A DNA stretch of 64,000 nucleotides, taken from the NCBI GenBank assembly GCA_951812345.1, contig OX638295.1, positions 1,312,759 through 1,376,758 of the forward strand, read 5' to 3'. A program made the position numbers and the translations under genes. The notes below the pieces were generated by a model that saw nothing but the letters and a program-made list of their open reading frames with translations, was not told the DNA's origin and made no database searches. The first letter of the stretch is position 1. The number at the start of each line of letters is the position of its first letter. Shown piece after piece: positions 9,554 through 17,515 of this stretch. The DNA comes from Rhodothermales bacterium (GTDB taxonomy: Bacteria; Bacteroidota; Rhodothermia; Rhodothermales; VXPQ01).

Positions 9554-10270
9554 TTATTTTTTCGGCGGCGCAGGTTCCTGCAACAGGTCGATGAAATCGG
9601 TGGCCGACCTTTCCATGTCGTTTACGAGCCGCCGGATTTTCGACAGGAGAAAATTGTAGAAGAAAAAAGCGAGGATACCGACAATAAGCCCTGCTGCCGT
9701 CGTCAGCAAGGCTTCCCATATGCCGCCGGCCAACACGCTCGGATTGACGTTGCCCTGGAGGGCCTGAATTTCCTGAAAAGCCTGAATCATTCCGGTTACC
9801 GTTCCGAGAAACCCCAGCATCGGCGCGATGCCTGCTATGCTTGCAAGGAGTTCGGTGCGTTTTTCGAGCTCGAAGGTTTCGTGCTTGCCCTGTGCCTGAA
9901 CGGCATCCTGAATTTCGGATATGGGTCGTCCCAAACGCTCCAGCCCGTGGCGAAGAATGCGTGCGACGGGTTTCTCTCGGGATTCGCAGTACCCCATGGC
10001 GCCTTTGACGTCCCCGTCCTGGACATAGTCGCGTACGCGCCGGGTCAGCGGCTCCGGATCGATTTTTGCCTTGCGGATCGTGACGAGCCGTTCGACGAAC
10101 AGGTAGATGGCGACAAAGGAAAGAAGGAAGATCGGAATCATGATCCACCCGCCCAGTATGAGGGTGTCCAGCAGGCTGATCTGTTCCGGTCCGGCGGCCT
10201 GTGACAGATTCGCCAGGGTGTCGGCAGGCAAGGTAACGGATTGGGGTTGTAACAGGGTAGAATTCGTCAT
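9554..10270 (-). CDS. exbB: ExbB/TolQ/MotA-family proton channel protein
   Basis: A 238-aa inner-membrane protein with three predicted helices. The first is [23 protein letters not shown]. The pair [22 protein letters not shown] and [23 protein letters not shown] is the classical MotA/TolQ/ExbB signature. It partners with the downstream exbD as a proton-motive-force motor. The large cytoplasmic loop between helices 1 and 2 has the expected size. Repeat copies lie directly upstream (10348-10720), separating it from the SPOR gene, so the operon is interrupted by mobile DNA. Confidence 0.94.
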   Translation of the reverse strand: MTNSTLLQPQSVTLPADTLANLSQAAGPEQISLLDTLILGGWIMIPIFLLSFVAIYLFVERLVTIRKAKIDPEPLTRRVRDYVQDGDVKGAMGYCESREKPVARILRHGLERLGRPISEIQDAVQAQGKHETFELEKRTELLASIAGIAPMLGFLGTVTGMIQAFQEIQALQGNVNPSVLAGGIWEALLTTAAGLIVGILAFFFYNFLLSKIRRLVNDMERSATDFIDLLQEPAPPKK

Positions 10271-10347
10271 CGGGTGTACGACAAATGGAGTCGATGGAAG
10301 GTGTAGTGGAGGAATATGCCGGTTTCATGCCGGTCGGGTCAATATAT

Positions 10348-10690
10348 GGATACTCTGATCAAAACCGCTTCGTTCAGTGCTTTAAGGATACTCTGACCAA
10401 AACCGCTTCGCTCAGCGCTTCACGTTCGTGCGTAAACGACATCATGGTTCCCTCGTTGCAATTTGCGAAAAACACTGAGGTTTCGGGCATCGCGGATGTG
10501 AAGCGCCCTTCGGGAGGCTGCGAGAAGCACGCTGGCCGCGTCATTCCTCATTGTGTGGGGCCTACCACACTGCTTCGTCATTCCTTGCCAGCCCACTTCT
10601 CGCAACCTCTGAGCTTTGCGGACTTAATCAGAGTATCCTTCACGTTCGCAACGCGCCCTTCGGGGGGTTGTGGGCGTGATCGGAGTATCC
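10348..10690 (+). mobile_element. Split outer element carrying a nested copy (10386-10638)
   Basis: The left part (10348-10380, GGATACTCTGATCAAAACC...CAGTGCTT) and the right part (from about 10639, CACGTTCGCAACG...GATCGGAGTATCC, ending 10690) belong to one shorter family member. When the inner copy is removed, the two halves join as CAGTGCTT-CACGTTCG. That matches the uninterrupted sequence CAGCGCTTCACGTTCG of copy A. The outer copy lacks the long hairpin. Its flanks are ATAT and ATAA. Confidence 0.78.
10386..10638 (+). mobile_element. 253-bp inverted-repeat element, copy C (inner, nested)
   Basis: Full-length copy with ends GGATACTCTGACCAA and TTAATCAGAGTATCC. The hairpin at 10514-10609 has arms GAGGCTGCGAGAAG and CTTCTCGCAACCTC, which pair at 13 of 14 positions. 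Inner hairpins are GCTGGC/GCCAGC and GTGTGG/CCACAC. The same frame as in copy A is open from end to end. It sits inside another family member, so it arrived later. The right flank is TTCA and the left flank TTAA, a plausible diverged 4-bp duplication. Confidence 0.87.
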
Positions 10691-10705
10691 ATAAAATTTC
10701 GGTTG

Positions 10706-10720
10706 TTAATCAGAGCATCC
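10706..10720 (+). repeat. Solitary terminal repeat of the element
   Basis: TTAATCAGAGCATCC differs by one base from the element's right end. No hairpin or left end belongs to it. It sits 15 bp after the outer split copy and directly against the TAA stop codon (complement of 10721-10723) of the SPOR-domain gene. Confidence 0.65.
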
Positions 10721-11575
10721 TTAAATACGGAAAACCCAGGCGTCCCGGGGTAATTCGCCTCCTGCCAGTGCATCCCGCGTGAGGGCGGCCTCTTCGAGAA
10801 GGTCGAATTGCCCGACGCCTACCCGGTATCGGGTGGCGCCGTCCTGCATATCAGTGAGGATAATCACCCGGAATCCCTGCTCGCGCCAGCCCTGGGCTGC
10901 GTTCCGGGCGAGATCTTCGCTTGTTTCCGAGACGACGACGATCGTATAGCCCCCGAGAGCCTGGTCAATATCTTCGCCGCCTCGCAGCAGTTCAGGACGA
11001 GCTGCGAGGGCGTCGTTCGTGACGGGAGAGACAAGGGCGGGGGAGATTTCGGACTCGCCGGGCAGCGTATCTTCGGGAGCGCTGAAATCGCCGGCCACAG
11101 ATTCTTCCGAGGCGCTGGCGGAAATATCCGGTTTGGCAGGATCTGCGGTTCGATCGGACAACATGAACCAGGCGCCTGCGGCGATTATTCCCACGATAAC
11201 GATCATGCCGATTCCGGGCAGCACGTGTTCCTGCGAACGTTCTCGCCTGCGCTTGCGACTGGCATGGGGCATGCTTCTACCCGGCCTGCGGCCATGTCGA
11301 GCCTGCCCCGTTTCGCTACCCTGCGCCGGTTGCGTAAGCGTAATAATATCCAGGCCGGCAAATGGCGCATTGACAATTTCGGCCAGACCGGGATCAGGCT
11401 CGAAAACAAGGCCCGCGCCGCGATCCTGGAAGATGCCGGTTCCCGGGAGCCGCGCCGTCTTGCCCTGGGCCGTTTTTTGACGAATGCGCTGCAGGACCTC
11501 TTCTAACAGAGGGGCCACCGCTTCGGGCGAAGACCCGAGACGCCGCGCGATCTCATGGGTGAGGTCCATATCCAT
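10721..11575 (-). CDS. Membrane protein with HU-like N-terminal domain and C-terminal SPOR domain
   Basis: A 284-aa protein. Residues about 1-80 resemble a degenerate HU/IHF-like fold (LTHEIARRLGSSPEAVAPLLEEVLQRIRQ, LPGTGIF, LAEIVNAPFAG). A basic linker (RKRRRERSQ), one transmembrane helix (VLPGIGMIVIVGIIAAGAWFML) and an acidic linker follow. The C-terminal SPOR-like domain (GGYTIVVVSETSEDLARNAA...YRVGVGQF) is of the type that binds denuded peptidoglycan at division sites. This architecture is known in Bacteroidota, where the HU-like part may bind another protein rather than DNA. It starts 12 bp after the small HU-like gene. The domain calls are by eye. Confidence 0.72.
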   Translation of the reverse strand: MDMDLTHEIARRLGSSPEAVAPLLEEVLQRIRQKTAQGKTARLPGTGIFQDRGAGLVFEPDPGLAEIVNAPFAGLDIITLTQPAQGSETGQARHGRRPGRSMPHASRKRRRERSQEHVLPGIGMIVIVGIIAAGAWFMLSDRTADPAKPDISASASEESVAGDFSAPEDTLPGESEISPALVSPVTNDALAARPELLRGGEDIDQALGGYTIVVVSETSEDLARNAAQGWREQGFRVIILTDMQDGATRYRVGVGQFDLLEEAALTRDALAGGELPRDAWVFRI

Positions 11576-11587
11576 CCCCGCGCTCCA

Positions 11588-11815
11588 TTACGCCTCTGGC
11601 GTGAATCTGATTTCGTTCCGAGGGGGGGTGAACTCCATGTCGCCCTGCTTCGCGCGCATGCGCGTTGCTGCATGGTGTACGATGCGAAAGCTTCCCAGGC
11701 CGGGTACCTGTATGTCTTGGCGGGCCGCCAACGTTTCCCTGACGATTTCCGCCAGCGCATGTTCGACCTGATTCCGGGCATCGTTTTGAGACATGGCGGC
11801 GCTCCGGCTTACCAT
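11588..11815 (-). CDS. Small HU/IHF-like DNA-binding-fold protein
   Basis: A 75-aa protein (MVSRSAAMSQNDARN...RFTPEA). It shows the HU-type helical N terminus (QVEHALAEIVRETLAARQDIQVPGLGSF) followed by the beta arm region (GDMEFTPPRNEIRFTPEA). HU-family proteins are about 90 aa, so this one is short. The ATG at 11815 overlaps the stop codon of the upstream barrel gene (ATGGTAA), implying translational coupling. A second ATG at 11794 gives 68 aa. Its place next to a HU-like/SPOR membrane protein suggests an envelope partner rather than a chromosomal architectural protein, but that is inference. Confidence 0.7.
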   Translation of the reverse strand: MVSRSAAMSQNDARNQVEHALAEIVRETLAARQDIQVPGLGSFRIVHHAATRMRAKQGDMEFTPPRNEIRFTPEA

Positions 11816-13866
11816 TGCGTTCGGGCGCCGAGCGATATGCCGAACGGGGTCCGGTCGTAATGCTCCCAGCGCGCCGAACTTCCGGCAACGAGGTTGTCCA
11901 GGCGAAGCAATACCCCGATGCGCCGGGTGATCGGGTAGAGGGCGCTGACGTCTACGTCGAAGTAGCCGTCGAGTTTGTGCGCCCCCCCGGCGGTAACGTG
12001 CCGCGCGCCCTCGTAGTCCAGCGTGGTTTGCAGGAAGCCCCTGCCATTTCGGAATGACCACGAAAGGCCGCCGCGTCCCGTAACCGGACCGAAATAGGGA
12101 ATATCCGTGTCGTCTTCCTTCAGTTGCCCGTTCCGGAACGTGAGTCCTGCGGCGATGCTCAATCCTGCCGGAAGATGGACGGACAGGTCTCCGCCTGCGT
12201 AGGCAATGGTTGCCGCGGCATACCGGGCCGCTATCATGCCCTGGGCGTATCCGCGGGATTCGTCGATCCCGGCCGCCTCGAAATAGCGATAATTAGAAGC
12301 ATTGGCGTAGCCGCCATGCACGTCAATCCCGACTACGTTAATCTGCATGCGTCCGCCCACCCGCATGTCGAGGGTGTAGACGGTTGGTTGTACGGTCGGG
12401 CGATCCACGAGAAACGGATTTTCCCGGTACATGGACGCGGTGGAGCGATGTTCCGCGCGCGCATCGTTGCGTGCATAGAGTTGCAGCGCCGGCAACAGCC
12501 GGAAATCGAGGTGGACTTCCGGCGCGATCCAGGAAGAGGACGTCGAATCGTTGTCGGCAAATGTCATGAAGCGCATGCCTCCCATGGCGTGAAGCCGCGG
12601 GCCAACATGGATACGGGCTCCGGCCCCTGCGTCCAGCATCGAAACGCCGCTTGTTTCTTCCGTGTCGAAACCGAGTTGCGTGTAGCGTACGCCTCCCGCA
12701 AGTTCGCTGTCGTTCGTTACAGGAAGCGCCAGTTCGCTTTCCAGCACCCAGGCCGATTCGTTGCGGGCAAATGCGTCGTTTCCGGCTTCAGATTCCGGCC
12801 GGGTTGCATTCGTTTCCCAGGAATGTACGCTATAACGCGCGCGGGCGCTGAAATCCACGCGCGTCGTGGCGTTCGTTTTGATCCATATTGCGCCGCCGCC
12901 GCCTTGCGCTGTACGCAGCGGGGCCATCCGCAAGCCGAATATGCGTCCCCCGGCGCTCGGCAGGGCGCCATACATACGCCGGGCGTTCACAAGACCATCC
13001 AGATCCAGGCCGAATGAAACGGGTTTTGTCTTGTGTTGCAGACCGATCAGCGCCTCGAACGTATTGAAGGATGCCGAGGCGTCTACGAGCGTGTCGGCGG
13101 CGGCGTGTCCTTTGCTGCCCGCATAATCGAGGCGCGCATGGAACGCCGTATTGCGGGATAACGGCAACTCGGTGCGCAGCCGGATCACCCGCCCCAGATA
13201 CCGCCCGGCGGCGGCTTCCGCCATACCCCGGCCGGGTGCGCCGCTGCTGAGGGATGCTATGGGGTCCGGATCCAGAGCAGCCAGTGGGCTCTCTGGAAGA
13301 TCGGCGCTTTTCTGTTTATAGACTTCTGCATAAGGCCTCCGGTCCGCCGGAACGGAAGCTACGCGCGGCGGCGGGTTGAACCCGATCAGTGGTTGTCTCT
13401 GGAGCGATGGCAACGAGATATCCAGTCCCGTCCGGATTTCCACGACCCGCGGCGTAATATCGGGAAGTACAGGGGCTGGTTCTTCCGTATCCTGTGCATA
13501 GACGGGTAAGGCGGTACATACGCCTATTACCAGTGCGAGCAAACTGGTTGTGTATACGTGTCGCGCGGGGGATATGTTACGGAATGTGTCCGTATGCGTA
13601 CCCGCGCCCCCATGAACGCAGGTTCCACGGCGGGCGAAAAGCCGCCCGTATATGTCGGAGAAGCGTATATAGGATACTCTGATTAAGTCCGCAAAGCTCA
13701 GAGGCTGAGAGGAGTGCGCTGGCAAGGAATGACGAAGCAGTGTGGCCGGCCCCACACAATGAGCAATGACGCAGCCAGCGTGCTCCTCTCTGCCTCCCGA
13801 AGGGCGCGTCACATCCGCACTGCCCCTAATCCGCAGCGTTTCCGCTAATTTCAACGATGGAATCAT
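11809..13866 (-). CDS. Outer-membrane beta-barrel protein; N terminus runs into repeat copy D
   Basis: The mature protein (from QDTEEPAPVLPDITPRVVEIR onward) is about 580 aa with many amphipathic strands, ending in SLGARTQW. It looks like a TonB-receptor-type or related barrel without a clear plug domain. A hydrophobic signal segment (TSLLALVIGVCTALPVYAQ) precedes it but has no in-frame ATG or GTG. The only in-frame ATG (13866) lies inside repeat copy D, so the first 65 or so residues are repeat-encoded. An out-of-frame ATG near 13613 could be the original start if one indel occurred. It is coupled to the downstream HU-like gene. Barrel call moderate; start unresolved. Confidence 0.65.
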   Translation of the reverse strand: MIPSLKLAETLRIRGSADVTRPSGGREEHAGCVIAHCVGPATLLRHSLPAHSSQPLSFADLIRVSYIRFSDIYGRLFARRGTCVHGGAGTHTDTFRNISPARHVYTTSLLALVIGVCTALPVYAQDTEEPAPVLPDITPRVVEIRTGLDISLPSLQRQPLIGFNPPPRVASVPADRRPYAEVYKQKSADLPESPLAALDPDPIASLSSGAPGRGMAEAAAGRYLGRVIRLRTELPLSRNTAFHARLDYAGSKGHAAADTLVDASASFNTFEALIGLQHKTKPVSFGLDLDGLVNARRMYGALPSAGGRIFGLRMAPLRTAQGGGGAIWIKTNATTRVDFSARARYSVHSWETNATRPESEAGNDAFARNESAWVLESELALPVTNDSELAGGVRYTQLGFDTEETSGVSMLDAGAGARIHVGPRLHAMGGMRFMTFADNDSTSSSWIAPEVHLDFRLLPALQLYARNDARAEHRSTASMYRENPFLVDRPTVQPTVYTLDMRVGGRMQINVVGIDVHGGYANASNYRYFEAAGIDESRGYAQGMIAARYAAATIAYAGGDLSVHLPAGLSIAAGLTFRNGQLKEDDTDIPYFGPVTGRGGLSWSFRNGRGFLQTTLDYEGARHVTAGGAHKLDGYFDVDVSALYPITRRIGVLLRLDNLVAGSSARWEHYDRTPFGISLGARTQW

Positions 13867-13924
13867 GATAACCTGTACTCGCGAACGTGACGTGCTGAGC
13901 GAAGTGGTTTTGATCAGAGTATCC
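13672..13924 (-). mobile_element. 253-bp inverted-repeat element, copy D
   Basis: Opposite orientation to copies A and C and again exactly 253 bp, with ends GGATACTCTGATTAA and TTTTGATCAGAGTATCC. The hairpin is at 13701-13796. In element orientation its arms are GAGGCAGAGAGGAG and CTCCTCTCAGCCTC, which differ from copy C by paired changes. One frame is open across it and continues into the barrel protein gene. Flanks are TATA and TAAT, a weak 2/4 match. It sits between the TPR gene and the barrel gene of the same transcriptional run. Confidence 0.86.
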
Positions 13925-13935
13925 TAATACAACGG

Positions 13936-16900
13936 TTAAAGCGTTCCTTTTTCCTGTTCAGCGACTGCCGCATGGGGGGTTCCTCCGAATTCGCTGATCA
14001 CAAGGTCATACATGCTGGCGGCTTCTCCCATCTCCCCAAGTGCGTAAAAGGTGCGCGCCTGTTCCAGATAGCCGCGAGCGACCCATTCGTTGAATCCGAG
14101 GAACAGCACAGGCAGGCGCCCGAACTCCTCCAGGGCCTGTTCAGCCTGTCCTGTTTCTCTCAATAGCACACCGAGACGATACAGTGCTTCTGCGCCTGTT
14201 TCATCCCGGCTGTTGCGTGCCACATGTCGGTACAGGGGTTCGGCATCCCCGTAGCGCCCGGCTTCCTGATGTACACGGGCAAGGCCAAGGTATGCCGGGT
14301 ACGTTTCCACGGCATCGGGTGCCGCATCGATGGCGTCTTGCAGTAATTGTTCCGCTTCTTCCGAACGATCCAATTGCAGCAGGGCCATACCCTGACCGTA
14401 TCTGGCTTCTGCTACAAGGCGCTGGTCCCCGTCGCTGTCGGATTCGAGATACCGAAAAACATCAAGTGCTTCCAGCGGGCGTTCGCTTTGCAGGTAGATG
14501 GCGCCAAGCCGCCGCGATGCGTCCGGAAAGCGTTCGCTGCCGGTGTATTCCTCTATAACCTGTACAAAATGGGGGATGGCCTCTTCAGGCTGGTCACGTT
14601 CTTCGAAGATCGTTCCGAGATAATAATGGGCCTCCGAGCGCAAGTATTCGCTGCTGCCTTGCTGGATAAAGTCAAGCAGCCCGGTGAGAGCTTCGTCCGT
14701 TTGCCCGCTTTGCAAGTTGATTTCGGCCAGCCGGAACCGGAGTTCATCGATGACCGGCGAATCCGGATTCTGCTCAGCAAATTCGTCGAGAAACGCCGCA
14801 GCCGCTTCTGTGTCGCCGGTGGAAAGCAGGGAAATCTGGATGCCGGCCGCAGCATCGGAAACGTATGTACTGCCGGCATACTCTTCGAGCACGACACGAT
14901 AGGCACTTACGGCCTCTTCGGCGCGTCCGGCATTGAACAGGGCATCCCCGATACCATACTGCGCTTTCGCAGCCAGCGGGTCCCTGGGCCAGGTTCTGAG
15001 CAGCGCGTTGTATTCCTCGATGGCCTGGTCGTAATCCTGATTCCTGAAGAAGAGATGCCCAAGGCTGTAGCGGGCTTCCTGGGCCCACTGACTGCCCGGA
15101 TGAAATTCCAGTAATTCCCGGAATGCGCTTACGGCTTCGTAGGCTTCACCCGCGTGGTCGAAGGCTTGTGCAATCTGGTACAGTGCGTAGTCGCCCCCCT
15201 GATTTCCAACGAGGCGGTACGTACGAATCGCATTTGTGTATTGCTTTAATGCATAGTGGCTATCAGCAAGGCGCAGAAGGGCATCCGTCCGATACGAAAC
15301 AAATCCATCTTCATCGGAGGTTCGGTGGCGGTCCAGGAATACCTGATACGCTTGCACTGCTTCTCCGTACTGGCTGCGGCGGAAATGTGTCCAGCCGAGT
15401 GCGTACCAGGCCGCCGTAACGTGTTTCCCTTCAGGAACGTCCTGGATGTACTGCGTGAAGAGTTCTTCCGCGCGGCCCATGTTATCCAGTTGATAGATGC
15501 TTTCGGCGGCCCAGAACAAGGCTTCCTGGCCACGGTCCGATCGGGGTGACTGGTCATGGATATCCAGGAATCCAAGCATTGCTTCCCGGTACGATGCGCT
15601 ACGGTACGATAGCCAGGCGCGCTGAAAGCGTACTTCTTCTCGCAGGCGTTCGGAAGCGGCGCCTGCATTGACGGCCCGGTCGAAATGGCTGAAGGCATCC
15701 TCGAAATTGCCCAGTGCGATGGCCGCATTGGCCCGGTAGTACGCTGCTTCTCCGGCAAGGTCGTGCACCGGCCAGGTTTCCTGCAGTACGCCAAAGACGC
15801 GATAGGCGTCGTCCCAGCGATGTTGCCGGTAATACAGGACAGCGAGTTCGAAATGGGCATGGGGCGCCAGTTCATGCTCCGGCCATTGCGACAAAAAGTT
15901 TTCAAGGAGCGCAATCGCGGCAAGGGGCTCGAGAGCAAGGTCCTGGTTGATTGCTTCGTAGTACGTGGCGCGGGCGGCCAGTTCGTCGTCGTGGTCGCTG
16001 CGGACTTCTGCGAATCGTTCGGCGGCCCACTGGTGTACGCCCTCGAAATAGTAATTCCATCCAAGGCCATAGATCGCACGCCGTTGGTAGGCGCTCCCGG
16101 GATAGCGCTCGAGGAAGCGCCGGTAGTGGACGATGGCCTGCTCGCTGTCGCGCAATTGATTGAGGGATTCCGCCTGCAGGAAGAGCGCACGTTCCCGCCC
16201 GGTTTCGTCCAGACCGCCGATCCGCCTTTCGATTTCGGACAATACCCGATCGTAATCACCGAGTTCATAGTACACTTCGGCCAGCGCCAGCCCGATATTC
16301 CGTACATGGGGCGATTCCGGATAGCGCGCGGCAAGAAGTTCAAGGGCCTCGGCGGCCTCGTCGTAGCGCGCTAGCCCGATTTGGGTATATCCGCTTGCAT
16401 ACAGGGCAACGGGGGCATACTCGGTTTCCCGGTACTCGTCTGCAGCCTGCTGAAAATACCCGAGGGCTTCTTCGTTCCGGTCAAGATACCGCGCCGAAGC
16501 CCCCATGCGGTACAGGGTTTTTGCTGCAATGTCCGGCTTTGGATTGTCCTCGAGCAGGTTCGAGAATACGCCAAGCGCCTGATCGTATTGCTCGCTCAGG
16601 TAGAAAAAGTTACCCAGAGCCAAACGGGATTTTGAAGCAAGGGGGTGCCCGGGGTATTCTATTTCCAGTCGTTCGAAGAGGGCGATCGCTTCGTCGTGAA
16701 ATCCGAGAGCCAGATGTGCTTCGGCTTCATAATACAGGGCGTCGATCGCATGGAGATGATCGGGATGACTCCTCCGGAAGCCGGAAAAGGCCTGGATCGC
16801 CTCGCGGTACAGATCCGTTGTGTACAGGGCGTGCGCCTCGACAAAGGTACGCTCTGCCCGCTCCGGGGCGGAACCGGGCGTATCCTGCCCCAATGCATCT

Positions 16901-16962
16901 CCCGCAGGCCCGGTACACAGGAAAAGAAGCGCCGTAACGAGGAGCGTCAGGAGATAACGCAT
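13936..16962 (-). CDS. Large periplasmic tetratricopeptide-repeat protein
   Basis: A 1008-aa exported protein with signal peptide MRYLLTLLVTALLFLC...GDALGQ. It is followed almost entirely by about 25 TPR-like helical pairs (for example YEAEAHLALGFHDEAIALFERLEIEYPGHPL and YGIGDALFNAGRAEEAVSAYRVVLEEY). The repeats are of the BamD/YbgF class, often found in envelope scaffolds. It heads a minus-strand run with a barrel, HU-like/SPOR proteins and exbBD. This suggests a scaffold in an energised envelope or division complex; the role is inferred from repeats and context. No catalytic motif is visible. Confidence 0.85.
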   Translation of the reverse strand: MRYLLTLLVTALLFLCTGPAGDALGQDTPGSAPERAERTFVEAHALYTTDLYREAIQAFSGFRRSHPDHLHAIDALYYEAEAHLALGFHDEAIALFERLEIEYPGHPLASKSRLALGNFFYLSEQYDQALGVFSNLLEDNPKPDIAAKTLYRMGASARYLDRNEEALGYFQQAADEYRETEYAPVALYASGYTQIGLARYDEAAEALELLAARYPESPHVRNIGLALAEVYYELGDYDRVLSEIERRIGGLDETGRERALFLQAESLNQLRDSEQAIVHYRRFLERYPGSAYQRRAIYGLGWNYYFEGVHQWAAERFAEVRSDHDDELAARATYYEAINQDLALEPLAAIALLENFLSQWPEHELAPHAHFELAVLYYRQHRWDDAYRVFGVLQETWPVHDLAGEAAYYRANAAIALGNFEDAFSHFDRAVNAGAASERLREEVRFQRAWLSYRSASYREAMLGFLDIHDQSPRSDRGQEALFWAAESIYQLDNMGRAEELFTQYIQDVPEGKHVTAAWYALGWTHFRRSQYGEAVQAYQVFLDRHRTSDEDGFVSYRTDALLRLADSHYALKQYTNAIRTYRLVGNQGGDYALYQIAQAFDHAGEAYEAVSAFRELLEFHPGSQWAQEARYSLGHLFFRNQDYDQAIEEYNALLRTWPRDPLAAKAQYGIGDALFNAGRAEEAVSAYRVVLEEYAGSTYVSDAAAGIQISLLSTGDTEAAAAFLDEFAEQNPDSPVIDELRFRLAEINLQSGQTDEALTGLLDFIQQGSSEYLRSEAHYYLGTIFEERDQPEEAIPHFVQVIEEYTGSERFPDASRRLGAIYLQSERPLEALDVFRYLESDSDGDQRLVAEARYGQGMALLQLDRSEEAEQLLQDAIDAAPDAVETYPAYLGLARVHQEAGRYGDAEPLYRHVARNSRDETGAEALYRLGVLLRETGQAEQALEEFGRLPVLFLGFNEWVARGYLEQARTFYALGEMGEAASMYDLVISEFGGTPHAAVAEQEKGTL

Positions 16963-17206
16963 ACAGGTGAGAGCAATCTATCGCTTTGCGGTTGCCGCGA
17001 AGGAAGCGGCCGGCGATGACAAGGCAAGGAAAAACATGGGAAAACGCTGCTGCACCGTACCAACCAACCGCCGAATATGTTGCAGCAAAGCAGATGTTTT
17101 TGGATAATATCCGGGCGGGTATGGAAAAAAAACATTTTTGGTGCGTGTAACCCCGTTGGTAATGCACTGTCCTGCGAATTATTGACCGGGTAACCGGTTT
17201 TGTACT

Positions 17207-17515
17207 ATGCCAGCTCAAAAGTCTTCGAAAAGCAAACCGGATCAACCGACGTCTCCAGTCGACCCACTCAACGAGGAGCCGGCGGATTCCAACGACGAAC
17301 CGATGACCCCCGAGGAACAGGCGCAACTCGAGGATGCGGAGCACATGGTGACAGAAGCTTACGAGCAGCTTCTCCGTACGGCGTCTCGCGTTTCGGAGTA
17401 CGCCAACGAAACGTGCGGTTCAGTGCGCACGTACGCAAAAAAACATCCCGGAAGTGCGCTGCTGGTTTCCTTTCTGGCCGGCGTTGTTCTGGGGGCGCTC
17501 ACGTCGAGGAGATAA
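17207..17515 (+). CDS. Small DUF883/ElaB-like membrane-anchored protein
   Basis: A 102-aa protein with an acidic, proline-rich N terminus and an amphipathic helical middle (DAEHMVTEAYEQLLRTASRVSEYANET). A single glycine-containing C-terminal helix (GSALLVSFLAGVVLGALTSRR) follows. This matches the pattern of the ElaB/YqjD/DUF883 group, tail-anchored inner-membrane proteins that bind ribosomes or are stress-linked in enterobacteria. Its TAA stop overlaps the ATG of the cytochrome gene by one base (TAATG), so the two are co-translated. The function here is unknown. Confidence 0.72.
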   Translation: MPAQKSSKSKPDQPTSPVDPLNEEPADSNDEPMTPEEQAQLEDAEHMVTEAYEQLLRTASRVSEYANETCGSVRTYAKKHPGSALLVSFLAGVVLGALTSRR

